A DNA stretch of 11,053 nt from an uncultured bacterium (GCA_903896585.1 CAITYI010000235.1:1-11053); one strand, 5' to 3'; numbered from the stretch's first letter, positions 1-7,682 are shown. A program made the numbers and translations. Notes: generated from the letters alone by a model not told the origin.

Positions 1-1303
1 CTTGAACTCGATCACCCGAGACGCGATCTGTTGGTGCGTCCTCAACTCGCGTTGCGCGATCCATTCCCATGGCTTGCTCATTTGAGCTGCCCGCAGATGA
101 ACCTGAATTACTTTGCGGTGTCGAACCAGATTCGGATTCGGCATCGGTTGATGCAGAGTTTGTCAGTGACGACACTGCCGGATTGGAGCCATTTGGTACC
201 TCAGCACCTTCACCGTCGACACCTGCAGGCGCGTTAGTTGTCACTTCTGATTGGGAATCCGGCAGTTGCAAACCTGTTGGTTGCGGTGCAATGTCTGGAG
301 TTTCAGTTTCCGCACCGTCAGCGATTGGCGAATTAATGTTCTTGGTGTTGGACACGGGCATGGTGCCCACGTTGTTGTTGACACCGGATTGGGCATCGGT
401 TGAATCAGTCGCGGTTGAATCAGTTGCGACTGAATCAGCTGCAAGTGAATTCGCCGAACTAATGCCGCGCGGATTGTTCACAGCTTCGTCGGTATCAGTC
501 GCTGTGGTCCCGGTTTCTGGGCCGACAGTCTCAATACCGTCAGTTTCAACACCGTCAGTTTGCGCCATATTTTCAGTGGCCGAAAGAGAAGTATTCAGAG
601 GTGCTTGGTCAGGACTTAATTGACCGGAATTGATTTGACCGGTGACGTTTGTGGGTACTTCAATTGACGCTGTTGGGTTCGCATCGGTTGAAGCGGATGC
701 TGGAGTTATTCCAGCGGGGGTCGGCACAACTGCACCGAGTGCGGCCGCGTCCAATCCTTCTCCGGATGCAGCTGAAGCTGCAACCGATAGGTCGATGTCT
801 GTCGGGCTGATTTCTCCAAGATCGATGCCATCAGAATTAACGGGGTCAGTTATCACGGGTTCGGCAACGATCGGAACCGCGACGGCGAGTCCGATTGAGT
901 TAGCGCCAAGATCTTCGGTGTCGTCTGAGCCGGCAACCTGGTTGTCGGTCACAGCTTGATCGATCACTGATTGATCGGTCACAGCTTGATCGATCACTGA
1001 TTGATCCGACTCGGACTTCGGTGTCCGGATTCGTTGATCGTTGTCAGCAGATGTTGGTTCGGAGTTGATTGCCTTCTTGTCAACTGCGCGATCAACGTGA
1101 CGATCATTTTGGCGGTCATCTTGACGATCAACTGATCGATTCGAGTGCGCCGGTTGTTGCCCATCTTGGCGCTCGCGCACCTGTTGGGTGGTCTTGTTCA
1201 ATTCTGTTGCAAACTGGCCAGATGAGTCAGTTGATCGGGCAGGGCCAGCGAACACTGCTGCGTCTGCGGCGGTGCTAGCCGAAATGGTGGCCACCGTTGT
1301 CAT
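1..1303 (-). CDS. fliK: Flagellar hook-length control protein FliK, N-terminal part (runs off left edge)
   Basis: An uninterrupted minus-strand frame opens with ATG at 1303-1301, overlapping the fliJ stop by 4 bp (ATGA), and stays open for 434 codons to the window edge, so it is 3'-truncated here. The product begins MTTVATISAS and is a long, low-complexity polypeptide rich in Thr, Ser, Asp, Ala and Gln with short degenerate repeats (DQ/DR dipeptides at about 55-75 and 100-120, TDG/TDS repeats near 250-310). It has no membrane segment or enzymatic motif. FliK is the secreted ruler that sets hook length and signals FlhB to switch export specificity. Its N-terminal part is typically disordered and poorly conserved, and the conserved C-terminal domain would be off-window. 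The assignment therefore rests on position directly after fliJ, composition, and an F-x-x-x-L export-type motif at residues 31-35. A GGGGA Shine-Dalgarno lies just upstream inside fliJ. An alternative is another secreted hook or cap protein. Confidence 0.8.
   Translation of the reverse strand, partial: MTTVATISASTAADAAVFAGPARSTDSSGQFATELNKTTQQVRERQDGQQPAHSNRSVDRQDDRQNDRHVDRAVDKKAINSEPTSADNDQRIRTPKSESDQSVIDQAVTDQSVIDQAVTDNQVAGSDDTEDLGANSIGLAVAVPIVAEPVITDPVNSDGIDLGEISPTDIDLSVAASAASGEGLDAAALGAVVPTPAGITPASASTDANPTASIEVPTNVTGQINSGQLSPDQAPLNTSLSATENMAQTDGVETDGIETVGPETGTTATDTDEAVNNPRGISSANSLAADSVATDSTATDSTDAQSGVNNNVGTMPVSNTKNINSPIADGAETETPDIAPQPTGLQLPDSQSEVTTNAPAGVDGEGAEVPNGSNPAVSSLTNSASTDAESESGSTPQSNSGSSAGSSNEQAMGMDRATRVEDAPTDRVSGDRVQ
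945..1006. repeat. Two exact tandem copies of a 30-bp unit inside fliK
   Basis: Positions 945-974 and 975-1004 are identical, and the match runs 2 bp further. The period of 30 bp is a multiple of three, so each copy encodes ten residues around DQSVIDQAVT and the frame is kept. Each copy contains the palindrome TGATCGATCA. The exact identity points to a recent in-frame duplication in the disordered ruler region of FliK, where length change is tolerated. Confidence 0.93.
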
Positions 1304-1749
1304 GAGTCTTTCCCCTTTTCGGTAGTTCCTTGTTTGCGATAAAAAATTATGTTTCTGGCCCGCTCATCTGAATCGAGTCGCTCTGCCCGGTCGCTGGCAA
1401 GGTCGGCAGCATCTTGCTCCCGATCCACCATTCGCTGACTGATCTCCCGATCTTGGTCGGTGGCCAGCCAGGCTCGACGCGCGTTCTCAGCGCGCATTTG
1501 CGCCAGCATTAATGAGTCGTTGATTTGTCGGATGTAAGCCACTGAACTGGATCGCTGGGCTGCAATGAATTTCATGTCCTCGACCCGGCGCCGGCCCTCG
1601 AGCATTAGTTCAGCCAGGTTGGAAGACGCTTCCTCCAGTTGAAAAGTTAACCCGGCAACGGCCACTCGCTCGACTCCTAAGGCGGCAAGCGCTTGGCCTT
1701 GCTTGGCTTTGCGGACCTTGAGCAAGACATCGAGATTGCGGTTTTTCAT
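1300..1749 (-). CDS. fliJ: Flagellar export protein FliJ (ATPase stalk / chaperone escort)
   Basis: The 149-residue product is close to the usual FliJ length (about 145-150). It is almost wholly charged and helical: after a short start, MKNRNLDVLLKVRKAKQGQA, it runs as an Ala/Glu/Arg/Gln-rich antiparallel coiled coil without prolines, ending in a polar tail (EKGKDS). FliJ inserts into the centre of the FliI hexamer like the gamma subunit of F-ATPase and cycles export chaperones to FlhA at the cytoplasmic face of the exporter. Primary-sequence conservation in this family is low, so the call combines size, coiled-coil character, the LxxLLxVR-type start and location between fliI and fliK. The ATG at 1749 shares one base with the fliI stop (TAATG), which suggests translational coupling. 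A GTAGGTG sequence inside the end of fliI can serve as ribosome binding site. Confidence 0.88.
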   Translation of the reverse strand: MKNRNLDVLLKVRKAKQGQALAALGVERVAVAGLTFQLEEASSNLAELMLEGRRRVEDMKFIAAQRSSSVAYIRQINDSLMLAQMRAENARRAWLATDQDREISQRMVDREQDAADLASDRAERLDSDERARNIIFYRKQGTTEKGKDS

Positions 1750-3050
1750 TACGCACCTACCAATCCGAGGAGTTGCTGATGGGATAGGTCAAGGCTGGGG
1801 ACTTCGTGGGTGGGCTGCCGAAGAAATGCATTGATGCGTGGCATGAGTGCAATGGCTCGGTCCACGTCGGGGTTAGACCCGTTTACGTAGGCACCGACCT
1901 CCACCAAGACCCGAGCTTCCCGATACGCCGCTAAAAGTTTTTTCAACTCGGCACCGCTCGCCTGAACATCGGCGGTGGTCACATGTGGTGCGACTCGGGA
2001 GACAGAACCGAGTACATCAATTGCCGGGTAGTGATTTGCCGTGGCTAATTCGCGGTCCAAAACAATGTGTCCGTCCAGGATTGATCGAGCGCTGTCAGCA
2101 ACTGGATCCTGGAGGTCATCGCCCTCAATGAGGACGGTGTAAATACCGGTGATGGTGCCCACACTTGACGCCCCGGCCCGCTCGAGTAACCGAGGCAACA
2201 TGGCAAAGGCGGATGGCGGATATGCCCGGGCTGCGGGTGGTTCACCGGCAGAAAGTCCCACCTCGCGCTGTGCGGTCATGGTGCGGGTGATGCTGTCAAT
2301 GAACAATAAAACGTTTTTCCCTTGGTCGCGAAAATGCTCGGCCACGCGAGTCGCCGTCGAAGCCGCCTGAAGTCGCACCATGGGTGGCATGTCGGAGGTG
2401 GCAACCACAACCACTGACTTAGCCAGACCTTCGGGGCCTAGGTCGTTCTCAATAAATTCCAGTACCTCACGCCCGCGCTCGCCAACCAGGCCCACGACAA
2501 CAACATCGGCTGACGTATTTCGGGCCATCATGGACATCAGGGTGGACTTGCCCACACCCGATCCGGCAAAGATCCCGATTCGTTGGCCGCGACCAATGGG
2601 GATCAAGGTGTCAATTGCTCGAACTCCCACGTGCAATTGTTGAGTAATGCGCTGGCGGGAAAGTGGCGATGGAGCTTGGTTGGTGGTGGTCAATAACGGC
2701 ATGACCGGCAGGGGACCTTTGTCGTCAATTGGACTGCCGAGGGCATCAATCACCCGCCCAAGTAGTTGATCGCCAATAGGAACTCGTACCGGTGCATTTG
2801 TGGCCCGAGCGGTAACCCCGGGTGCCACTCCGGACATTTCACCAAGGGGCATGCAGGCTAAGCGATCACCAGAAATTCCGACCACCTGAGCGAGCAGACT
2901 TTTCCCTTGAATGTCCAAATCGAGTACGTCACCGATTGCGGACCGGACTCCTTCGAGCCAAATTGTTAAGCCGTTGACGCCAACGACTTCACCGCTCACG
3001 GAAAGTCGAATTGAGTCCCGGCCACGTTCGAGGGTCTGTTGGAGGTTCAC
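1749..3050 (-). CDS. fliI: Flagellum-specific export ATPase FliI
   Basis: The 433-residue product is a full-length FliI/YscN-type rotary ATPase related to F1-beta. An N-terminal beta-barrel domain (about 1-90) precedes the nucleotide-binding core. Visible motifs are the Walker A loop FAGSGVGKST at 161-170 (Lys168), the catalytic-glutamate segment GERGREV at 190-196 (Glu191), the Walker B strand VLLFID at 247-252, and the family signature PPAARAYPPSAF at 271-282. The C-terminal helical domain covers about 350-433. FliI hydrolyses ATP at the base of the type III exporter with FliH and FliJ, helping substrate loading and unfolding. The start is GTG at 3050, overlapping the fliH stop by 4 bp (GTGA), with a full AAGGAGG Shine-Dalgarno 10 nt upstream. 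All catalytic residues appear intact. The flagellar neighbours exclude a virulence-type secretion ATPase or an F1 subunit. Confidence 0.97.
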   Translation of the reverse strand: MNLQQTLERGRDSIRLSVSGEVVGVNGLTIWLEGVRSAIGDVLDLDIQGKSLLAQVVGISGDRLACMPLGEMSGVAPGVTARATNAPVRVPIGDQLLGRVIDALGSPIDDKGPLPVMPLLTTTNQAPSPLSRQRITQQLHVGVRAIDTLIPIGRGQRIGIFAGSGVGKSTLMSMMARNTSADVVVVGLVGERGREVLEFIENDLGPEGLAKSVVVVATSDMPPMVRLQAASTATRVAEHFRDQGKNVLLFIDSITRTMTAQREVGLSAGEPPAARAYPPSAFAMLPRLLERAGASSVGTITGIYTVLIEGDDLQDPVADSARSILDGHIVLDRELATANHYPAIDVLGSVSRVAPHVTTADVQASGAELKKLLAAYREARVLVEVGAYVNGSNPDVDRAIALMPRINAFLRQPTHEVPSLDLSHQQLLGLVGA

Positions 3051-3826
3051 GTGGAAAGCGCCTCCTTGAGTTGATCAATCCGTTTGGAGATTTGCGAATC
3101 AACCCGAGTGCAGCCACTGGTCACCACAGCACCGTGAATTTCGACTGAGTCATCAGCCAACAGGCGAACCGGACGCTGGAGTGTTTCGTCAAAATTAATG
3201 TCCAAGCTCTGAACTAGTTCGAGATCGGTTGGGTGCAGGGACACGCGCACTTCGGAGTGACCCGGTATTTCGGCAACGGCGATACTAATTGAGTTGATCA
3301 CGTGTGCTTTGTCCGCGGAAAGTTCCGCTCCAAGAAGTTCTTCGACCAGTTCAACAACTACATTGCCCAAATTCTTGCCCACCTCGGTGTACACCGGGAT
3401 GGTGGCCGACTCGATGGATGACAGTCCACTTGCCATGGTGCGCAGGGCCATGTCCAACTTGTTTTTCAGCTCAGCGTGTTCCAACATAATCGCAGTATGT
3501 TCAACCAGGAGTTCTGCGCGGACTTCAGCAATCATCTCCTCGCGACCCTCACTGTAACCCGCGGCGAAACCGGCCTCGTGACCGTTTTTGGTACCAGTGG
3601 CAAACCCAGCATCAAATCCAGCATCAAATCCGCGAGCGGTTGCACTGGAAGCAGATTCGGCGGTGAAATCTGAGGTGAGTTCCTCGGTGGAAAGGTGCCC
3701 GTCTTCGGTGTCAGAATCGGGGACAAGATCAACTGGGATCAGGCGTAATTCGCTGTCAAACCGAGTTGCCGTGAGGGCACGAGCCTCCGCCGGAGTGACG
3801 CGGGTGGCGCTAAACGACGAAGTCAT
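3047..3826 (-). CDS. fliH: Flagellar export-ATPase regulator FliH
   Basis: The product from ATG 3826 has 259 residues, in the normal FliH range. Its hallmark is a run of glycines every fourth residue at 66, 70, 74, 78, 82, 86, 90 and 94, seven consecutive G-x-x-x-G steps. This is the glycine-repeat helix characteristic of FliH and gives a tight helix-helix dimer. A long helix follows (95-140), then a C-terminal domain (about 145-259) that binds FliI. FliH tethers and restrains the FliI ATPase and docks it on FliN and FlhA. The frame is open further upstream to 3973, but that extension lies wholly inside fliG and has no FliH-like content. Starting at 3826 gives a 17-bp overlap with fliG and a GGTGG-type ribosome site. 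The DNA for the glycine run contains an exact 12-bp duplication (3607-3618 and 3619-3630) encoding an F-D-A-G unit twice. Confidence 0.9.
   Translation of the reverse strand: MTSSFSATRVTPAEARALTATRFDSELRLIPVDLVPDSDTEDGHLSTEELTSDFTAESASSATARGFDAGFDAGFATGTKNGHEAGFAAGYSEGREEMIAEVRAELLVEHTAIMLEHAELKNKLDMALRTMASGLSSIESATIPVYTEVGKNLGNVVVELVEELLGAELSADKAHVINSISIAVAEIPGHSEVRVSLHPTDLELVQSLDINFDETLQRPVRLLADDSVEIHGAVVTSGCTRVDSQISKRIDQLKEALST
3061..3067 (-). promoter_or_regulatory. Strong ribosome binding site for fliI
   Basis: AAGGAGG on the minus strand is a perfect anti-16S match 10 nt before the GTG start of fliI, and it lies inside the coding end of fliH. It supports the GTG at 3050 as the true start and suggests fliI is initiated independently as well as by coupling to fliH. 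Confidence 0.75.
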
Positions 3827-4832
3827 CGTCACCACCGCCGACGCTGATCTCAATATCGCCCTTTTCGTCAAGTCGGCGGATAACAGCCACAATTTTTCCT
3901 TGGGCTTCCTCCACACTGCTGCGGCGAACCCGGCCCATGATTTCCAATTCTTCTTCCAGCATGTCTGCCGCACGAGTGGAAAGATTTCGAAGGACTTTTT
4001 CGTGGACTTCGGTGCTCACGCCCTTCAAGGACATGGCGAGATCTTGGGGACTGACCTCACGGAGAATCAGCTGCAGTGACCGGTCATCAACTTTCGCAAT
4101 ATCTTCGAAGAGGAACAGGTGCGAGCGAATAAACTCCGCCAACTTCGGGTCGCGCTCTTCAATACTCTCTAGGAGAACTTTCTCGGTCTGTCGATCGGTG
4201 CGCTGAATAATGCTGATCAAGGGATCAATACCGCCGATATAAGACGATTCCGTTGTGACCAGCACATTGGACATTTTGCGTTGCAGGACGGATTCGACCA
4301 AGCGGACCGAGTCCGGATTGACCCGACCCATGACGCCAATCCGCCCGGCGACCGATCCTTGGGTTTCATCTTGCAGGGAGCAAAGAACTGAAGAGGCTAG
4401 ATCTGACGGCAAGTAGGCGAGAACAACAGCAATTATCTGCGGGTGCTCATCTTTGATGAAAGACAAAATCTGCGAGGAGTCCATTTTGCGCATGAAGTGA
4501 AATGGTTGCTCAGCAATCGAACTCACCAATTGCTCGAACATTTCATCTGCTTCGGTCGGTTCAAAGATCATGTCGAGCAAATCTCGGGCAACATCGAGGC
4601 CGCCACTGCCCGCCATTCTGGTGCTCGCGGCGTAGGTGATGAATTCGCGGATAATTTCTAATGCAAGTGTTGGATCTACTTCTTTGAGTCGGGCAACTTC
4701 ACCCGCAATGGTCTGAATATCTTCATTGGGCAATTGCGCAAACACCGGTCGGGCTGCGGCGGGACCGAGTTGAGCCACGATCACGGCAGCTTTATAAGAA
4801 GGCGTGATCTCCTCGGGGCGGATAGGAGCCAT
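3810..4832 (-). CDS. fliG: Flagellar motor switch protein FliG
   Basis: The 340-residue product has the standard FliG length and all three domains. The N-terminal domain (1-100) binds the C-terminus of FliF. The middle domain carries the conserved EHPQ motif at 129-132, the FliM-binding surface. The C-terminal torque domain (about 195-330) includes LFLFEDIAKVDDRS at 239-252, whose paired aspartates D249/D250 correspond to the charged torque-helix residues of other FliG proteins, and LSTRAADMLEEELEIMGRV further on. FliG sits on the cytoplasmic face of the MS ring and meets the stator MotA to produce rotation. The ATG at 4832 follows the fliF stop by 9 bp with a short AGG ribosome site. The 3' end overlaps the fliH start by 17 bp. 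No key residue looks lost. Confidence 0.97.
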   Translation of the reverse strand: MAPIRPEEITPSYKAAVIVAQLGPAAARPVFAQLPNEDIQTIAGEVARLKEVDPTLALEIIREFITYAASTRMAGSGGLDVARDLLDMIFEPTEADEMFEQLVSSIAEQPFHFMRKMDSSQILSFIKDEHPQIIAVVLAYLPSDLASSVLCSLQDETQGSVAGRIGVMGRVNPDSVRLVESVLQRKMSNVLVTTESSYIGGIDPLISIIQRTDRQTEKVLLESIEERDPKLAEFIRSHLFLFEDIAKVDDRSLQLILREVSPQDLAMSLKGVSTEVHEKVLRNLSTRAADMLEEELEIMGRVRRSSVEEAQGKIVAVIRRLDEKGDIEISVGGGDDDFVV

Positions 4833-4841
4833 GGACCTGAC

Positions 4842-6455
4842 CTACTTCGCAATCCAGGTACGCAGTACTCGAGCGACCTGTTCGGGTTCTTCGGTGGCAA
4901 AGTCTCGCAGTGAGTCATAGGTCGCTGAGCCAGGGCTCTTGATGTAGGTCGGAACGATTTCTTCTTCCATTATGGCCTCGCCACCGGGTCCGACCGCAAC
5001 GGGAACAGCAGGTGCATAAATCGGATTACCGTCTTCATCGAGGCGCTCCAGAGTTACCGGACCACCAAATCCTTGGGCTTCCAGCATTTCCATGTCGATC
5101 ATGGTCCGGCGCTGGCGACGAAGTGAGAGCACACCCAAAATTATGACCGCCAAGACCAGGACGGCAATACCAATTTGGCGTCCAAGATCAAACAGCGCGG
5201 CAGATTCTTCAGCGGCCAGAGCCTCAGCAGCTGCCGCCTCGGCAGCTTCAGCGGCAGAGGTGTCAAAAGCGACCTGCGAAACCTGGATTGCGTCGCCGCG
5301 CTCCACATTGAGACCAACGGCGTTGGCCACAATCGCCTCAACCTCTCCGAAGGTAGCTGCTGGAACTGCGGCGTCCACCAGAACTGCAACCGTGAGCCGG
5401 CGAATGTCTCCGGGTGCGCCAATTCTTTCCGTGATGGTGCTATTGATCGGATTCGTCTCTGAGGCAGAAGCTTTTTCATAATCATTCTGGGAATCGGTGG
5501 TGGTTCCTTCACCGACGACAATCGGAGGCTCGCCCACGACGGGACCGTCGATTGCGCTGTTATCCGTTGCCGTGTAAGTCTCGGTTGTTGTCTGTCCGGT
5601 GAGTGGAGGTAAATCTTCGGGGTAGGCGTATTCCTGCGTGGTGGTAGACCGTTGGTCAAATTCCAGATCAGCATTCACGATCACACTGGAAACACCGGGG
5701 CCGAGAACCTTGTCCAGCATTGCTTGTGCGGATGCAATCAAGCCTTCTTCGATGCGAGCAGCCTGGGACACCGATGCTGCGCCAGCCACTCCGCCGCCGG
5801 AGAGCAGCAGGCCGGAAGTGTCAGAGACACTCACTTTTTCTGGATTAAGTCCGGGTACCGCGGAAGCAACCAAATTGGTAATTGCTTGGACCTGCTCGCC
5901 ATCGAGGGTTTGAGCCCCGCCCATGTCGATGAGGACAGATGCCGTTGGTTTATCTGATGCCTGGGTAAAGACCGTTTCAGCGGGAATGGCAAGGTGCACG
6001 GTTGCGGACCGCACACCATCAATGCCTTCAATGGTTGACGACAGCTCACCCTCGAGGGCGCGTTGGAAAGTGACATTTTGCATGAACTGAGAAGTGGTCA
6101 TGCCTTGTTCATCAAGCAGGGAGTATCCGCTACCGGCGTCAGCTGGCAGCCCCGCCGCACTCATGGCCAGTCGGGCCGTAGATACGTCTTCTGGGGCAAC
6201 AAGGATCTGGGTACCGCCTGAGCTGAGTTCGTAGGTAGTGCCAAGTGCATCAAGTTCTTCAGAGATCGCGACCGCGTCCTCACTGGACAAATTCGAGTAC
6301 AACGGTGTCAGGGGGGATGCGGTCACGCGCAGCAATAGAACTGCCCCCACGAGCAAAGCGAGCACCCCAATAACAATCGCGGTGATCTGTCCCGGGGTGA
6401 ATTGGCGGAGGGTGGTTACCGCACGGGTGCCGTAGATTTTCAGGGTCTCGATCAC
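4842..6455 (-). CDS. fliF: Flagellar MS-ring protein FliF
   Basis: The 537-residue product matches the family length. A first membrane helix lies at about 23-43. It is followed by ring-building motifs (LSSEDAVAISEELDALG at 56-72, with SAAGLP and the glycine-rich GSGYSLLDE segment near 99-116), the segment VRSATVHLAIPAETVF at 148-163, and a long Thr/Ser/Glu-rich beta-collar insertion at about 270-340. A second membrane helix at 426-445 is preceded by an alanine/glutamate-rich linker (401-420) and followed by a basic RRQRR stop-transfer patch. The cytoplasmic tail ends EEPEQVARVLRTWIAK, the conserved FliG-binding motif. FliF forms the MS ring in the cytoplasmic membrane, on which rod, switch and export gate assemble. 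The start is GTG at 6455, overlapping the fliE stop by 4 bp, with GAGGA 7-8 nt upstream. Confidence 0.97.
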   Translation of the reverse strand: MIETLKIYGTRAVTTLRQFTPGQITAIVIGVLALLVGAVLLLRVTASPLTPLYSNLSSEDAVAISEELDALGTTYELSSGGTQILVAPEDVSTARLAMSAAGLPADAGSGYSLLDEQGMTTSQFMQNVTFQRALEGELSSTIEGIDGVRSATVHLAIPAETVFTQASDKPTASVLIDMGGAQTLDGEQVQAITNLVASAVPGLNPEKVSVSDTSGLLLSGGGVAGAASVSQAARIEEGLIASAQAMLDKVLGPGVSSVIVNADLEFDQRSTTTQEYAYPEDLPPLTGQTTTETYTATDNSAIDGPVVGEPPIVVGEGTTTDSQNDYEKASASETNPINSTITERIGAPGDIRRLTVAVLVDAAVPAATFGEVEAIVANAVGLNVERGDAIQVSQVAFDTSAAEAAEAAAAEALAAEESAALFDLGRQIGIAVLVLAVIILGVLSLRRQRRTMIDMEMLEAQGFGGPVTLERLDEDGNPIYAPAVPVAVGPGGEAIMEEEIVPTYIKSPGSATYDSLRDFATEEPEQVARVLRTWIAK

Positions 6456-6814
6456 AGTGGCATCCTCATGATTTCATTGAAGGCTTCCAGTGCTTTATTT
6501 CGCACGGCGACCGCGGTCTGGGTTGAGATGGACGCTTCCTGTGCCGCCATCAGGTATTCATGTGGGTTCTTGAGTTCACCCGTGGCGACCTTGGTGGCAA
6601 GTGCGTCTGAGTTTTGGTGGAGTGCACCCAACTGGTCCATGGCACTTGCCAAACTGGACCCGAAGTCCAGGCCGGTGTCTGCGCCGGTAACGGCACCACC
6701 AACCCCGGTCGTCTGAGACGGGCTGGCACTCGGGCTGATACTTGGACTCGGGGGTGCCGGTGGCAGTGGTGGTAACGGTGCGGCGAGGGAAACTCCGGGA
6801 ATGCTGAAGGCCAT
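6452..6814 (-). CDS. fliE: Flagellar hook-basal body complex protein FliE
   Basis: The 120-residue product carries the typical FliE C-terminus: AQEASISTQTAVAVRNKALE followed by AFNEIMRMPL, the helix and near-invariant ending that joins the rod to the MS ring and export gate. The middle contains DFGSSLASAMDQL (50-62) with an F-x-x-x-L motif at 51-55, seen in many early export substrates. The first 35 residues are unusually rich in proline and serine (prolines clustered at 13-25), which makes the protein slightly longer than common FliE proteins. FliE is exported by the flagellar type III apparatus and is needed before the rod can form. It starts 3 bp after the flgC stop (AGGCAG ribosome site) and overlaps the fliF start. 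Confidence 0.94.
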   Translation of the reverse strand: MAFSIPGVSLAAPLPPLPPAPPSPSISPSASPSQTTGVGGAVTGADTGLDFGSSLASAMDQLGALHQNSDALATKVATGELKNPHEYLMAAQEASISTQTAVAVRNKALEAFNEIMRMPL

Positions 6815-6817
6815 GGG

Positions 6818-7240
6818 TTATCTGCCTAACTGAAGTGCGGCTTGATAGGCCTCGGTTGCCCGCTGAACTACTGCAAGGTTGGCCTGGTAGCCGCGTTGGG
6901 CAATGATCATGTCGGCCATTTCGGTCGTCAGGTCAATATCTGGACGACGAACGTATCCGTCTTCGTTGGCAAGTACGTGTTCGGGTTCGTAGGTGACCAG
7001 GCCTTCACCCGAAGCGGATTGCACCATGGTGAAGGACACACCCGCCCCTACGGTGCCACCGGTGCCGACCATGCTGGGTGCAGGCGAAGAATTTGAGCTG
7101 CCGACAACCGATTGGCGCCGCACGGCACCTTCTTCCATGGTGCGGACCGTGTTGACATTGGCCACATTGTGCGCAATCGCGTCCAGTGAGTTCTTATAGA
7201 AGTTAACGCCGGTGCTGGCAATATTAAAAATCGATAACAT
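6818..7240 (-). CDS. flgC: Flagellar basal-body rod protein FlgC
   Basis: The 140-residue product has the FlgC layout. The N-terminal helix MLSIFNIASTGVNFYKNSLD and AIAHNVANVNT (21-31) correspond to the rod/hook N-terminal motif. The C-terminal segment EHVLANEDGYVRRPDIDLTT (87-106), then EMADMIIAQRGYQANLAVVQ, forms the D0 coiled coil with the N-terminus. FlgC is a proximal rod subunit exported through the flagellar apparatus, without a signal peptide. The usual N-terminal TxGY/TPGY continuation is replaced by TVRTMEEGAV. A Ser/Gly-rich loop occupies about 45-68. The ATG lies 2 bp after the flgB stop. Confidence 0.95.
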   Translation of the reverse strand: MLSIFNIASTGVNFYKNSLDAIAHNVANVNTVRTMEEGAVRRQSVVGSSNSSPAPSMVGTGGTVGAGVSFTMVQSASGEGLVTYEPEHVLANEDGYVRRPDIDLTTEMADMIIAQRGYQANLAVVQRATEAYQAALQLGR

Positions 7241-7242
7241 GA

Positions 7243-7599
7243 TCAGCTACCACCCAACACGTAACGGATGGCATTAAATCTGCCCTCGGCAGCGCGCAAT
7301 GCGAGTTCTAGCCGCAGGTTCGTTTCGGTTCCCAGCAGGGTCTGTTCTTCGAGACTGACATTGTTGCCATCCTGCTTACGGGGAGCTTCAGAGGCAGCGG
7401 TGCTCATGAAACTTTGAGTCGTGGCTGAGCCGATACCGGGCATTTCAAGAGCCGCGCTCAGGGCGCCCTCAAATTCCACATTGGTTGCCGTGAAATTGGG
7501 CGTAGACATGTTGGATACGTTATTGGCAATGGCTTCTTGACGCATCATTAATCCGTCAAGTGCGATGCGAACCGCCGGATTTACCAAACCCAGGTCCAT
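7243..7599 (-). CDS. flgB: Flagellar basal-body rod protein FlgB
   Basis: The 118-residue product is within the FlgB range (roughly 110-140). The N-terminal helix with RQEAIANNVSNMSTPNFTAT at 20-39 is the rod-protein motif (NN-x-x-N-x-x-TP). It is followed by VEFEGALSAALEMPG with an F-x-x-x-L export-type motif at 43-47, a loop, and a C-terminal helix with EEQTLLGTETNLRLELALRA. FlgB is a proximal rod subunit attached to FliE. It heads the tightly packed flgB-to-fliK run and is separated from the upstream hydrolase gene by 146 bp that contain candidate control sites. A GGGG stretch 7 nt before the ATG can serve as ribosome site. Confidence 0.94.
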   Translation of the reverse strand: MDLGLVNPAVRIALDGLMMRQEAIANNVSNMSTPNFTATNVEFEGALSAALEMPGIGSATTQSFMSTAASEAPRKQDGNNVSLEEQTLLGTETNLRLELALRAAEGRFNAIRYVLGGS

Positions 7600-7674
7600 G
7601 TGAAACCCCGTTCACCAATTAAGGCAATTGGGCCAAATCCATGGCGAATACGACGAGCTTCCTGCTCAAAGGAG

Positions 7675-7682
7675 TTATCGGC
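7675..7682 (-). promoter_or_regulatory. Candidate sigma-28 (FliA/WhiG-type) -10 box upstream of flgB
   Basis: The minus strand reads GCCGATAA, identical to the -10 element recognised by FliA/WhiG-class sigma factors, about 75 bp before the flgB ATG. The expected -35 octamer at 7701-7694 (TCAGATGG) matches the TAAAGTTT consensus at only three positions. The call therefore rests on the -10 box and its location. Confidence 0.35.

Noticed and set aside
69..959. Plus-strand frames of 184 and 105 codons at the left edge
   Set aside because: Both are antisense to the continuous fliK frame on the minus strand. They have a skewed Ser/Val/Ala composition from reversed Thr/Asp/Gln codons, and they lack operon context.
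945..1006. CRISPR or iteron array
   Set aside because: There are only two copies, without spacers, inside a coding frame and in multiples of three. It is a coding duplication.
3827..3973. FliH start at ATG 3973
   Set aside because: It would overlap fliG by 164 bp with unrelated sequence. ATG 3826 gives a normal FliH N-terminus and length.
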